A stretch of DNA of 64,000 bases from Paenibacillus sp. FSL H7-0331 (GCF_001956045.1 NZ_MRTH01000003.1:124001-188000); one strand, 5' to 3'. Positions 52,050 to 60,279 are shown, counted from the first letter of the stretch. Notes: generated by a model not told the origin, from the sequence alone. Program-made: numbers and translations.

Positions 52050-52793
52050 TTATTCGATAGGGGTTTCTATAGCAAGGGGCTCGGCGGGTTGTGCGCGTTT
52101 TTTTCTTCTTAATAATAAGAAAATGATGGCGGCAATCAGGATTACAACAACCGCGACCAGGATGGATACATTCACCGTGTTCGGAGCTTTAATGTCCAGA
52201 TTGACTTCATTATTGGCTCCGGCTAGCAAATCCCATTGATAGGTCTTGCCATCGTCCAATACTCTGGATGCGTTTTGCTGCTCCGCTTTATCAGGTAGTG
52301 TCAGCGTAAATTTTAAATCGATCTGACTGATCATCATTTTTTGCAAGCCCATCGTATCTTTGGCATCGGCTTTCATGCTGCTTAAATCAAAATTACCGAT
52401 GAGATGATGGGTATTAAAGATGAAGCCTTTATCAACCGTCATGTCAATCTTGTTTTCGGCGTTGATACTGCCTTGATTGACACCGACATTTTTAATTTCC
52501 TTAACATCCTTAACATGCTTTTTGGCTTGTACACCTTGGTAATCTCCATCTTTATACTGCGAGACTTGATAGCCATCCGTTTCAAAATTCTTTTTTAATT
52601 CACCTAACATATCCGTCTTATTTGCACTATTCATACTCATTAATCCGATTAGCTGAGAGCTTAAGGCCAATTTGTAATCCAGCTCAGCAGACTGATCCCG
52701 GTTCACCGTTACATGAAAATCCCCTTTAACACAGCTGCTTAACAAAATGATAACAGAACTCAATATCACGAATAAAAGCCATTTTTTGTTCAT
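52050..52793 (-). CDS. LppM/DUF3153-like membrane-anchored lipoprotein
   Basis: Protein of 247 residues with a lipobox (LLSSC near residue 21), an extracellular domain rich in beta segments (about 25-205), one C-terminal membrane helix (VSILVAVVVILIAAIIFLLL) and a basic tail (RRKKR). The layout and sequence such as DFHVTVNRDQSAELDYKL match LppM/DUF3153-type proteins. Function is unknown in Bacillota. It is a single-gene unit. Confidence 0.7.
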   Translation of the reverse strand: MNKKWLLFVILSSVIILLSSCVKGDFHVTVNRDQSAELDYKLALSSQLIGLMSMNSANKTDMLGELKKNFETDGYQVSQYKDGDYQGVQAKKHVKDVKEIKNVGVNQGSINAENKIDMTVDKGFIFNTHHLIGNFDLSSMKADAKDTMGLQKMMISQIDLKFTLTLPDKAEQQNASRVLDDGKTYQWDLLAGANNEVNLDIKAPNTVNVSILVAVVVILIAAIIFLLLRRKKRAQPAEPLAIETPIE

Positions 52794-52924
52794 ATGTACC
52801 CCACATATCTATTATTTGGCAACATTAACCATTATATAGTGCCTATTACTATTTAGAAAGCCAAATATTTAAATTTGAGGATGTCCCTGATATTCAGTGT
52901 CCAGATACCGAAATGGTAGTCAGT

Positions 52925-52955
52925 AACCACCTCCCGAGTTGATTGGGAGGTGGTT
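52925..52955 (-). terminator. Terminator of the YjcZ-type gene
   Basis: AACCACCTCCC at 52925-52935 pairs perfectly with GGGAGGTGGTT at 52945-52955, just beyond the stop codon of the mini-gene on the minus strand. Confidence 0.75.
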
Positions 52956-52966
52956 AGATCACTACT

Positions 52967-53077
52967 TTAAAATGTTCTTAAAATAATAACAAGCAGAATA
53001 TAGAGAACAAGAATAACGGCTGTAGTAGTTCCAAGACCATAACCTGCACAGCTTCCGCCAACTCCGAGTGCACCCAT
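52967..53077 (-). CDS. YjcZ-family sporulation mini-protein
   Basis: A 36-residue protein: a Gly-rich start with a single cysteine (MGALGVGGSCAGYGLG), then one hydrophobic helix (TAVILVLYILLVIIL) and RTF at the end. This is the pattern of YjcZ/CotQ-like tiny membrane proteins of spore formers. AGGAGGG lies a few bases before the ATG, and a terminator follows the stop. Expression in sporulation is expected but no sigma promoter was identified. Confidence 0.85.
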   Translation of the reverse strand: MGALGVGGSCAGYGLGTTTAVILVLYILLVIILRTF

Positions 53078-53308
53078 GTTTATCCCTCCTCGCGCCTTGT
53101 ATAGTGCATCTTATGAATGTTAGCGGATACGTGATTGGACAGATGCAAAAATGGGTAATTGTCATTGAAAAGAGCAAGTTCCCCCCAATATTAAATATCT
53201 CCATATAAAGGGAGTAGAATAATAATAAATGACAAAAAATTCAATAAAAACGAAAATAATGTCGAAGATTTAGTGCTTTAATTCTATAAAAAATAGCGAT
53301 ATTTGTAG

Positions 53309-53421
53309 TATAATAGAATCGCATACGCAATATCGATAAAGGCAAAGCCATTGAAAAATGGGGACGCAAAACTATTAGGGGCTAAAGTCAATGCGACTAT
53401 GCCAGCCAGTTACCGAAATAC
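53309..53421 (+). promoter_or_regulatory. Cyclic di-GMP-I (GEMM) riboswitch with promoter
   Basis: A TATAAT at 53309-53314 precedes an aptamer from about 53328 to 53421. It has the fixed GEMM-I parts in order: GATAAAGGCAAAGCC, a CCATT-GAAA-AATGG stem with GNRA tetraloop (53348-53361), GGACGCAAAAC (53362-53372), GGGGCTAAAG, and the closing GCCAGCCAGTTACCG (53401-53415). P1 can form between TATCG and CGAAATA. It senses the second messenger c-di-GMP and controls the next gene. Confidence 0.9.
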
Positions 53422-53445
53422 TCTCTTTTTTAAAATCAAAGGAGG
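53422..53445 (+). promoter_or_regulatory. Anti-Shine-Dalgarno hairpin (riboswitch expression platform)
   Basis: The pyrimidine stretch TCTCTTTT (53422-53429) can pair with AAAGGAGG (53438-53445), with two G-U pairs and an 8-base loop. This would hide the ribosome binding site, so control at translation is likely; no terminator lies between aptamer and gene. Confidence 0.55.
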
Positions 53446-53452
53446 AATGTGT

Positions 53453-53641
53453 ATGGAGCTTACTAAAAGTCGACAGCTTCAAAAAGTAAGATTGGTTTTG
53501 CTTGTTGCAGAGATTGAAGCCTTAAAAAATTGCATGGTCAATGTGTACGATCAAACGGAAAGTTTACATGACCCTCTCTTGGTCCAACTTAGTGTAATGC
53601 TTGATCGAAAATTGAATAAATTTATTAAATATCAAAATTAA
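53453..53641 (+). CDS. Spo0E-like sporulation regulatory protein
   Basis: A 62-residue helical protein. Two helices are evident, with the family's C-terminal pattern LSVMLDRKLNKFIKYQ, corresponding to the SQELD region of Spo0E phosphatases: Ser and Leu-Asp are kept, while Gln and Glu are replaced by Val and Met. Spo0E-type proteins remove phosphate from Spo0A and hold back sporulation. GGAGG lies 7 bases before the ATG. The c-di-GMP riboswitch directly upstream would tie its level to c-di-GMP. Identity rests on the motif, length and helical layout. Confidence 0.75.
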   Translation: MELTKSRQLQKVRLVLLVAEIEALKNCMVNVYDQTESLHDPLLVQLSVMLDRKLNKFIKYQN

Positions 53642-53656
53642 ATACTTATAAATGTT

Positions 53657-53683
53657 AGAGCTGTAGACATACAGCTCTTTTTT
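53657..53683 (+). terminator. Terminator of the Spo0E-like gene
   Basis: AGAGCTG at 53657-53663 pairs with CAGCTCT at 53672-53678, followed by TTTTT. Confidence 0.85.
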
Positions 53684-53722
53684 GATGCCATTTAACGAGC
53701 ATATGCTAAGGGCCTATGTCCT

Positions 53723-54136
53723 TTATGGAGTTAGTTTTCTGATGATGGTTTGTAAAACAGGTATGATTTTATGGATAGCTTCTTTTTGTAATGCATAGCC
53801 GGAGTCATAACGATTTGAGTTCAGTACACCCGTGTTGGCATTAAAACTATGGATCATTTCTTGAGTTCCGTTAGTTATATCTTGATAGGCCGACATAAGT
53901 TGTACGTGCTCGACTAAAAATAGATCAGGCACATTTAATGCTAAAATCTCATGTTGACAATGCACAAATGAGATTAACTCTTCCTTTAAATTCAGAATGC
54001 GTTTATCGGGATCCCATTTCTTATCAGGATGTTCATACAGCTCTTTGACAAACTTGCTTGCAGGCTGTATCGAAGCGTTAATCTTTACAATGATTTGAGC
54101 ATAGTCGATGGGATTTAGATCAGAAGTGTCATCCAT
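53723..54136 (-). CDS. Hypothetical protein
   Basis: A 137-residue, mostly helical, soluble protein that I do not recognise. It has no signal peptide or membrane helix. Segments such as EELISFVHCQHEILALNVPDLFLVEHVQLMSAYQDI suggest a helical bundle with several histidines. AAAGGAGGA precedes its ATG, which supports it as a real gene. It is convergent with the Spo0E-like gene. Confidence 0.7.
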   Translation of the reverse strand: MDDTSDLNPIDYAQIIVKINASIQPASKFVKELYEHPDKKWDPDKRILNLKEELISFVHCQHEILALNVPDLFLVEHVQLMSAYQDITNGTQEMIHSFNANTGVLNSNRYDSGYALQKEAIHKIIPVLQTIIRKLTP

Positions 54137-54329
54137 TTGTCTTCCTCCTTTGAATAGTAATATTTTAACATCTACTCATATGGAATAAAAAGGTAATTGA
54201 GCACATCCTGCTAAAGTTTGATGGGGATTCGTCATATCAATTATGCCCTAAGTCGGATTAATTTCTTGCGCCTGTATGTCATGAGAGGTATTATTACGTG
54301 AAAGAGTGTTCGGGGAGTGGACAAGGAAT

Positions 54330-55646
54330 ATGAACAACTTGCGGATAAAATGGGGGGATCGGACTTTCTCTGGTAGTCGGAGGTTTCGGCACTTGGCTTT
54401 CATCAAGTATGTAGTGTGGTGGTTAGTGGTGGCGGGTGTAGTAGGCGTCATGACCGGCTCAGCCTCGGCGTTATTTCTGTTAAGTCTGGATTCGGCTACA
54501 AGTTTACGATACGAACATCCGTGGCTGTTATATTTACTGCCCCTTGGTGGTGCTTTGGTCAGCTGGATGTATCATGCCTATGGCAGCAGCAGTATAAAAG
54601 GCAATAATCTGATTTTGGAGCAAATTCATGATGGACGTGAAACCATACCATTGCGTATGGCTCCTTTTGTGCTGATCGGCACGGTGTTGACGCATTTATT
54701 TGGCGGCTCGGCAGGGCGTGAGGGAACGGCGGTTCAAATGGGTGGCAGCTTGTCCGAGTATCTGGGCAAGCTGCTGCGTATTCATCCTGACGATCGTAAA
54801 ATTCTGCTAATGTGCGGTATCAGCGCAGGCTTCGGATCGGTGTTCGGAACCCCGCTTGCAGGGGCTGTGTTTGGTATGGAGGTGTTAATCATCGGCCTGA
54901 TCAGCTATGAGGCCTTACTTCCGTGCCTGATTGCAAGTTTGGTTGGACATGCGGTGACGTTAGGATGGGGAGTGACGCACGCTCATTATTCGATGGGGCA
55001 AGTGCCGCCGCTCAGTGCGGTCGTACTCTTGAAGGTTGCGGTTGCTGCGATCCTATTTGGCTTGACAAGCCGGCTGTTCAGTGAGCTAACCCATAAGCTG
55101 AAGGCTATATTTACACGACTATTCAGAAATGCCGCATGGAAATCCTTTGTCGGTGGTTGTATGATCATCGTGCTGACATTGGCTATCGGGTCAAGGGATT
55201 ATCTCGGATTGGGATTACCGCTGCTCAATGACTCTTTTCAAGAAACAACGGCATCTTTCGCTTTTTTATGGAAGCTGATTTTCACTTCGATTACGTTAGG
55301 AGCTGGTTTCCAGGGTGGAGAGGTGACGCCGTTGTTTGTGATAGGTGCAACTTTGGGGAATACGCTGGGTACTCTATTGCAGCTTCATGGTCCATTTTTG
55401 GCGGGGATTGGCTTAATTGCCGTGTTTAGCGGAGCAACGAATACTCCGATCGCTTGCTTTTTGTTAGGTATTGAGCTGTTTGGCTCCGAGGCGGCAGTCT
55501 ACATGTTTGTTGCTGTTGTGATCAGTTATTTATGCTCTGGACATACGGGCATCTACACGGCTCAGAGGCTGAAAGTTGCGAAGGGACGCAGGCTTCAAGA
55601 TATAGATGAACATGAAACTCTTGGTACTTTAAAGTCCAAGCAATAA
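54330..55646 (+). CDS. ClC-family anion channel/antiporter
   Basis: Membrane protein of 438 residues with about ten or more hydrophobic helices. The ClC gating-glutamate motif is GREGT at 129-133 (E131) in GGSAGREGTAVQMG, and a later segment GGEVTPLFVIGATLGNTLG matches another pore-lining region. GREGT rather than GREGP recalls the fluoride/proton antiporter branch (CLC-F), though I could not confirm this and no fluoride riboswitch was found upstream. The ATG at 54330 follows AAGGA. Confidence 0.88.
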   Translation: MNNLRIKWGDRTFSGSRRFRHLAFIKYVVWWLVVAGVVGVMTGSASALFLLSLDSATSLRYEHPWLLYLLPLGGALVSWMYHAYGSSSIKGNNLILEQIHDGRETIPLRMAPFVLIGTVLTHLFGGSAGREGTAVQMGGSLSEYLGKLLRIHPDDRKILLMCGISAGFGSVFGTPLAGAVFGMEVLIIGLISYEALLPCLIASLVGHAVTLGWGVTHAHYSMGQVPPLSAVVLLKVAVAAILFGLTSRLFSELTHKLKAIFTRLFRNAAWKSFVGGCMIIVLTLAIGSRDYLGLGLPLLNDSFQETTASFAFLWKLIFTSITLGAGFQGGEVTPLFVIGATLGNTLGTLLQLHGPFLAGIGLIAVFSGATNTPIACFLLGIELFGSEAAVYMFVAVVISYLCSGHTGIYTAQRLKVAKGRRLQDIDEHETLGTLKSKQ

Positions 55647-55676
55647 AGAGTGACGTTGTACTGTGCTAATTTCCAA

Positions 55677-55718
55677 AAAGCCCCGCTCGGAATTGGATAT
55701 CCGGTGCGGGGCTTTCTC
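55677..55718. terminator. Bidirectional terminator between ClC and chemoreceptor genes
   Basis: AAAGCCCCGC at 55677-55686 pairs perfectly with GCGGGGCTTT at 55706-55715. Confidence 0.88.
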
Positions 55719-55720
55719 TG

Positions 55721-57745
55721 TTAACCAACAGGTATGAGTTTTTTTTCTTTGTCCTCTTCTTTAGTTTCATTTTCAATAGAATCTACATTCATAGAATCTA
55801 CAGTTTTCGAAGCTGCTTGTTCAGCAGCAGGTTTCACTATTTTCTCTGTTGAATCTTGGCTGCTTTCATCGATGGCTGCTGTCTGTGGAAGCTGCTCTGG
55901 ATGAATGGCTTCAAACTCACTCGAATCATAGAGGTTCGCGACAACCTCCTCCTCACTTAAGGCGTCATTAGCTCGACCTGCTCCAAGTTCTTCGATTTCT
56001 CCGAGATCTCCAATCTGAAATCGGTTCACTTCTTTAAATAACTTTTGCGATAGCAGCATCATGTCATCGGCTTGTGATGCAATTTGCTGAATGGCTGCAT
56101 TTTGCTGAATAGATGAGGAGGTAACCTCTTCGACGCCTGCTGCTGTTTCCTGAGCGATGGCTGCAACGATTTGTACAGAATCAATCAGGCTTTCATTTTT
56201 CTTCTGGGCAAGGCCAATTTGGGTCTGGATCTGATTAATATCCTGTGAGAGTGCATCCATGGAGCTGCGGATTTCCTGAAAAGCTTCGACACTTTCATTC
56301 ATTTTACCATTTTGCTGAAGGAAGGATTTACGTGCTTCTTCTATATATAGTTCCAAATCTTTCGTTTGTGCCAGCAGCGAATGTATGATCGAGGCAATAG
56401 ATTTGGACGAATCATTTGTTTGCAGTGAAAGCTGCCTTACTTCCTCGGCAATAACCGAGAAGCCTCGTCCGTGAACTCCAGCCCTCGCCGCTTCTATCGC
56501 AGCATTCAGAGAAAGTACATTGGTTTGTTGAGAGATATCGGTAATCGTATTGACAATTTTGTTGATTTGTACCGAGCTGGCAGAAAGCGATGTCATGGTT
56601 CTATGTACTTTATCAAGTATGCTTTCAGACATTTGGGAAGCAGTACGGAGAGCCTCCATTGAGTTGGAGCCAGTGTGTGTATTGAAGGCAGCTTCGTTGC
56701 TTCTTTCATGAACGGCTTTGGACAATCCGGAGATCAGCTCGATTTCCTGGCCTAGCTCGGCAATGATATGAGTGCTTTGTTCGGAATGAGAGGCTTGCTG
56801 CTCGGCGCCAGTCGATATTTCCTGAATGGCTCGAACGATATCTGCATTTACAGTAGCTGTCGAGCCTGAGAAACCTTGAGACATCTTGGAATGCTCGGAT
56901 AACGAGAGCGCAATGACTTGGGTATGGGCGAGCATACTTCGGACCTGATCGGTCATGTGATCAAAGCTATTGCTCAAAGCTCCCAGCTCATCCTTCGAGG
57001 CGCTGTTGATTTTATTACGCAAATCACCATTAGCCATAGCATGTACCGCATTCTGCAGCCTTTTGATGGGTTTAACAAATGAACTGATCAGCAAGAATGC
57101 GATGGCAATACTGGAGATAATGACAATTATGGAGCAAATAAGCATCATTGTTACGGTATTGTTAAGCAAATGCTGGGTATTGGCGACTGCGTTCTCGGCA
57201 TCCTTTGAATAAGCAACATAGAATTGATCCACATTGACGAAGATGTCGCCCATGAGCGTTTGAGATTCATTGTATAGATATTCCATATTTTTGTTAAGAT
57301 CGTCCGCTGTCAGCTTATTTTCCTGAACCAGCTTGGCCGCGACGTCAAATGTATTTGTATAATCGACTGTCAGCGAGATCAGCTTGCTGCGCCATTTGGC
57401 TTGTTCAGGTGTAGTAGCAGTGTCACCCACACGTTTGATCATTTTGTCGAAAATGGCTCTTTTTTCATTATACTTTGGTATGTAATCGGCTTTCTTGGAA
57501 ATTTCGAGTCCGGATGCAATAATATTCAGCTCCTGAACCATCTCTTTAAGCTCTAGTGCCATCAGCTTGAGCTCGACCTTATCATTCTGCTGACTGAGCT
57601 GAATTCTGATGTCGTTAACCTGCTGCAAATTATAAAGCGCCATTCCCAGGAACAATACCAGCATCCCGGCAAAACCAAGCATGAGCTTTAATTTTAGGGA
57701 CAACGCAGGAAGTGAAATTGTCTTCTTACTTATTAGAATGCTCAT
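55721..57745 (-). CDS. Methyl-accepting chemotaxis protein
   Basis: Transmembrane chemoreceptor of 674 residues. TM1 is at about 17-39, a helical-bundle ligand domain (4HB type, about 40-195) follows, TM2 is near 200-222, then HAMP (VKPIKRLQNAVHAMANGDLRNKI). The signalling domain carries the highly conserved tip ISQQTNVLSLNAAIEAARAGVHGRGFSVIAEEVRQLS. An acidic tail of about 90 residues after the bundle is an unusual extension. The ligand is unknown. It is monocistronic, with GGAGGG before the ATG. Confidence 0.95.
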   Translation of the reverse strand: MSILISKKTISLPALSLKLKLMLGFAGMLVLFLGMALYNLQQVNDIRIQLSQQNDKVELKLMALELKEMVQELNIIASGLEISKKADYIPKYNEKRAIFDKMIKRVGDTATTPEQAKWRSKLISLTVDYTNTFDVAAKLVQENKLTADDLNKNMEYLYNESQTLMGDIFVNVDQFYVAYSKDAENAVANTQHLLNNTVTMMLICSIIVIISSIAIAFLLISSFVKPIKRLQNAVHAMANGDLRNKINSASKDELGALSNSFDHMTDQVRSMLAHTQVIALSLSEHSKMSQGFSGSTATVNADIVRAIQEISTGAEQQASHSEQSTHIIAELGQEIELISGLSKAVHERSNEAAFNTHTGSNSMEALRTASQMSESILDKVHRTMTSLSASSVQINKIVNTITDISQQTNVLSLNAAIEAARAGVHGRGFSVIAEEVRQLSLQTNDSSKSIASIIHSLLAQTKDLELYIEEARKSFLQQNGKMNESVEAFQEIRSSMDALSQDINQIQTQIGLAQKKNESLIDSVQIVAAIAQETAAGVEEVTSSSIQQNAAIQQIASQADDMMLLSQKLFKEVNRFQIGDLGEIEELGAGRANDALSEEEVVANLYDSSEFEAIHPEQLPQTAAIDESSQDSTEKIVKPAAEQAASKTVDSMNVDSIENETKEEDKEKKLIPVG

Positions 57746-57893
57746 TTAATCCCTCCATTATTAAAATCAATAGTCCAAACGTTACAACTGGGTAGTCGTG
57801 ATTTGTTTCCTATTATGCGAGTTGATTATTAAATACAAGTCCATAGTTTGTAAAAAAATGATTAAATTTAGCTAAAACTCGACATTAAAAACT

Positions 57894-57943
57894 TTTACAT
57901 TCCGTTAACGTTTCGAGGGTTTAGACTTTACACTCGCTTGTTA
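57894..57943 (+). promoter_or_regulatory. PhoP-box array upstream of pstS
   Basis: Hexamers at an exact 11-base period: TTTACA (57894), TTAACG (57905), a poor AGGGTT (57916), TTTACA (57927) and TTGTTA (57938). This fits the direct-repeat TT(A/T)ACA boxes bound by phosphorylated PhoP in Bacillus and predicts induction under phosphate starvation. Confidence 0.7.
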
Positions 57944-57994
57944 AGATGTTCAAGTAAACAAAATACTAGAGGATAAAAGGGAGGACATGCAAAG

Positions 57995-58915
57995 ATGTTG
58001 AAGCATTTCTCAAGAAAAGGCAGTCTTGCAATGATGACAGTATTATTAATGGGGGTACTCGCAGCGTGTGGTACTCAAACGGCAGCTCCAACTACGGATA
58101 CAAAAGCACCAGCTACTAATGCAGCAGCACCAGCGGCTCCTGCTAAAGCAGAAACACCTAAAGAATTAACAGGTACAGTAACAGCCTCAGGATCAAGCGC
58201 ACTGCTTCCATTAGTTAAACAAGCTGCTACTGAGTTTATGGAGAAAAATCCTAAAGTAACCGTTAACGTAACTGCCGGTGGATCTGGCACAGGCTTGAAA
58301 AACGTTGCAGACGGCACTTCCGATATCGGTAACTCCGACGTTGCTGCTGGCGACGAGTACAAAGACAAAAACTTGGTTGACCACGTTGCGGCAATTGCTC
58401 CTTTCGCATTGATCGTTAACAAAAATGTTCCTGTAGACAATCTTAGCAAACAACAAGCTGCTGACATTTTCATGGGTAAAATCACGAACTGGAAAGACAT
58501 CGACGGCAAAACAGATGCTAAAATCGTTGTTGTTCACCGTCCAGACAGCTCCGGTTCCAGAACACTTGTTAAGCAAATCGTGCTTGACAACAAAGACTTC
58601 ACTAAAGATGGCGTTACTCAAGAGTCCAGCGGTGCAGTTGCAACAACTGTAGGCTCTACTCAAAACTCTATCGGTTATGTGGACACGCCTTACCTGAACG
58701 ACACCATCAAAGCTTTGAAATTTAATGATGTAGCTTTCAGCAAAGATACAATTAAAGATGGTAAATACCCGCTTTACGGTGTTGAACATATGTATACTAA
58801 AGGTGAAGCCAAAGATGCTGTTAAAGCATTCCTGGATTACATTACAGGTCCTGAATTCCAAGGCAAAAGAGTTGAAGAATTGAAATTCTTACAAGCCAAC
58901 CTTTTGAAAAAATAA
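57995..58915 (+). CDS. pstS: Phosphate-binding lipoprotein PstS
   Basis: Surface lipoprotein of 306 residues that captures inorganic phosphate for the PstCAB importer. The lipobox LAAC is near residue 25, and an Ala/Thr/Pro linker follows. The family motifs are visible: TASGSSALLPLVKQAA, NVTAGGSGTGLKNVADGTSDIGNSD, and VVHRPDSSGSRTL with the phosphate-contact SSGSR. GGGAGG precedes the ATG. A PhoP-box array lies upstream and a terminator-like hairpin downstream, which should raise its level relative to the membrane subunits. Confidence 0.96.
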   Translation: MLKHFSRKGSLAMMTVLLMGVLAACGTQTAAPTTDTKAPATNAAAPAAPAKAETPKELTGTVTASGSSALLPLVKQAATEFMEKNPKVTVNVTAGGSGTGLKNVADGTSDIGNSDVAAGDEYKDKNLVDHVAAIAPFALIVNKNVPVDNLSKQQAADIFMGKITNWKDIDGKTDAKIVVVHRPDSSGSRTLVKQIVLDNKDFTKDGVTQESSGAVATTVGSTQNSIGYVDTPYLNDTIKALKFNDVAFSKDTIKDGKYPLYGVEHMYTKGEAKDAVKAFLDYITGPEFQGKRVEELKFLQANLLKK

Positions 58916-58934
58916 TCTCTATCTCTTAATAACT

Positions 58935-58960
58935 AGGACACGGCATTCCGTGTCCTTTTT
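58935..58960 (+). terminator. Terminator between pstS and pstC
   Basis: AGGACACGG at 58935-58943 pairs perfectly with CCGTGTCCT at 58948-58956, with a 4-base loop and then TTTTT. It should stop most transcripts after pstS. Confidence 0.88.
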
Positions 58961-59030
58961 GTGTTTTCTTTAATCCCTAAGGTCAAAGGAAGCGGCAACG
59001 CAATGCTTCCTCCGTTCTCTACTACAACCC

Positions 59031-59203
59031 GGAAGTGCGGTGAATAAAGAGCGGAGGGGACGAAATTGTTTTGTAGAAGCGGAGCGTTCGCCTTTGTTCA
59101 AGGATTTCCACCTCTAAATCACTTACATAATGAAGAAATCCTTGAACAACAGCGATCGGAAGAACATTTCGTCCCTGCAGCACCACTTATTCACCGAACT
59201 TCC
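59031..59203. repeat. Long imperfect inverted repeat between pstS and pstC
   Basis: Arms of about 75 bases fold on each other in three blocks: GGAAGTGCGGTGAATAA (59031-59047) with 59187-59203 (one mismatch), GGGACGAAAT (59057-59066) with 59166-59175, and TTGTTCAAGGATTT (59094-59107) with 59136-59149. It is non-coding. Size and form resemble mobile palindromic intergenic elements (MITE- or REP-like). Confidence 0.75.
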
Positions 59204-59210
59204 TACATTT

Positions 59211-59264
59211 TTTACATTCCCTTAACAATTGAATTGTATGGCATTAACAATTGTCCTCTATGAT
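59211..59264 (+). promoter_or_regulatory. Second PhoP-box array and promoter, upstream of pstC
   Basis: TTTACA (59211), TTAACA (59222), ATTGTA (59233) and TTAACA (59244) occur at an exact 11-base period, three of four matching the PhoP consensus closely. A -10-like TATGAT follows at 59259-59264. This gives pstCAB-phoU its own PhoP-controlled promoter. Confidence 0.8.
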
Positions 59265-59346
59265 GATTAAAGAACATTCAGGCCGAGCTCACTGTACGTT
59301 ATTCTTGAAGGCTCGTATGCTAATTTATTTGAGGGGGAACCATCCT

Positions 59347-60279
59347 GTGAATTCTTTCGCTGATCAACTCACTGAAAGAGCTGCTTTAAAACACAAACAA
59401 GTAAGCCAATGGACCAAACGGCAAAATCGGACCGATCAGATGATGAAACTAATTTTTGTCGGAAGCGCCATTATTGTATCGGCCATTATTTTCTCCGTCA
59501 TCGCATTCGTCGGAATCCAGGGCGTCAAGACGTTTAATGACGTAACACCATGGACCTTCTTCTTTTCTCCAGATTGGACACCGACCAAAGGGGAATTCGG
59601 AATCTTCGCCTTTTTGTACAGCACACTGCTGTTGACGTTGATCTCGATAGTCCTATCGGTTCCATTAGCACTATCAGGAGCTGTATTCCTTGCCAAAATC
59701 GCACCTCGATGGGTTCGTGAAATTATGCGTCCGGCAACGGACCTGTTTGTCGGAATTCCATCCGTTGTATATGGTCTGATCGGTTTGACTGTAGTGGTAC
59801 CTGGCCTTGCCAAGCTCACTGGAACCATTGGATACGGAATATTACCAGCGGCTATCATCCTGGCCATTATGATCCTGCCAACGATTCTCTCCATCTCTGA
59901 AGATGCGCTGCGTGCGCTGCCAAGTCGGCTTGAAGAGGCTTCATTGGCGCTGGGAGCAACACGCTGGCAGACGATATGGAGAGTGCTTGTACCAGCGGCG
60001 CGCCCCGGTATTATTACGGGTATTATTCTTGGCATGGGAAGAGCAATCGGGGAAACAATGGCCGTGTTCATGGTCATCGGTAACTCACCGCAAATCCCGG
60101 GTTCTTTATTAGAATCAACAACGGTGCTGACGACAGCTATCGTTAAAGATATGGGTAACACGAATTACGGCACAGTATGGAACAATGCCTTGTACATGAT
60201 GGCCCTCGTGCTGCTGTTGATTTCCTTGTTCATGATTATCGCCATCCGGATCGTTGCCAAAAGGAGTGAAGTGAAATGA
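59347..60279 (+). CDS. pstC: Phosphate ABC transporter permease PstC
   Basis: Inner-membrane subunit of the high-affinity phosphate importer, 310 residues, six helices, with the EAA loop EASLALGATRWQTIWRVLVP. The GTG at 59347 is chosen because GAGGGGG lies 9 bases upstream and the length is then typical; the open frame back to 59251 runs through the promoter. It overlaps pstA by four bases. Confidence 0.95.
   Translation: MNSFADQLTERAALKHKQVSQWTKRQNRTDQMMKLIFVGSAIIVSAIIFSVIAFVGIQGVKTFNDVTPWTFFFSPDWTPTKGEFGIFAFLYSTLLLTLISIVLSVPLALSGAVFLAKIAPRWVREIMRPATDLFVGIPSVVYGLIGLTVVVPGLAKLTGTIGYGILPAAIILAIMILPTILSISEDALRALPSRLEEASLALGATRWQTIWRVLVPAARPGIITGIILGMGRAIGETMAVFMVIGNSPQIPGSLLESTTVLTTAIVKDMGNTNYGTVWNNALYMMALVLLLISLFMIIAIRIVAKRSEVK

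Noticed and set aside
52962..53204. 80-residue minus-strand frame overlapping the mini-gene
   Set aside because: Another frame at the same place encodes a YjcZ-type protein with a strong ribosome binding site; the longer frame has none.
53281..53302. SigD-type promoter before the riboswitch
   Set aside because: AGCGATAT resembles the -10 of motility promoters, but no matching TAAA element was found at the right distance.
54137..54329. Fluoride riboswitch before the ClC gene
   Set aside because: I looked for the conserved GGNGAUGG and GCUGAUG segments and did not find them.
59066..59263. 65-residue open frame between pstS and pstC
   Set aside because: It lies in the long inverted repeat and PhoP-box region, with no ribosome binding site.
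59251..59346. N-terminal extension of PstC
   Set aside because: It would run through the -10 region; GTG 59347 has the ribosome binding site and gives the normal PstC length.
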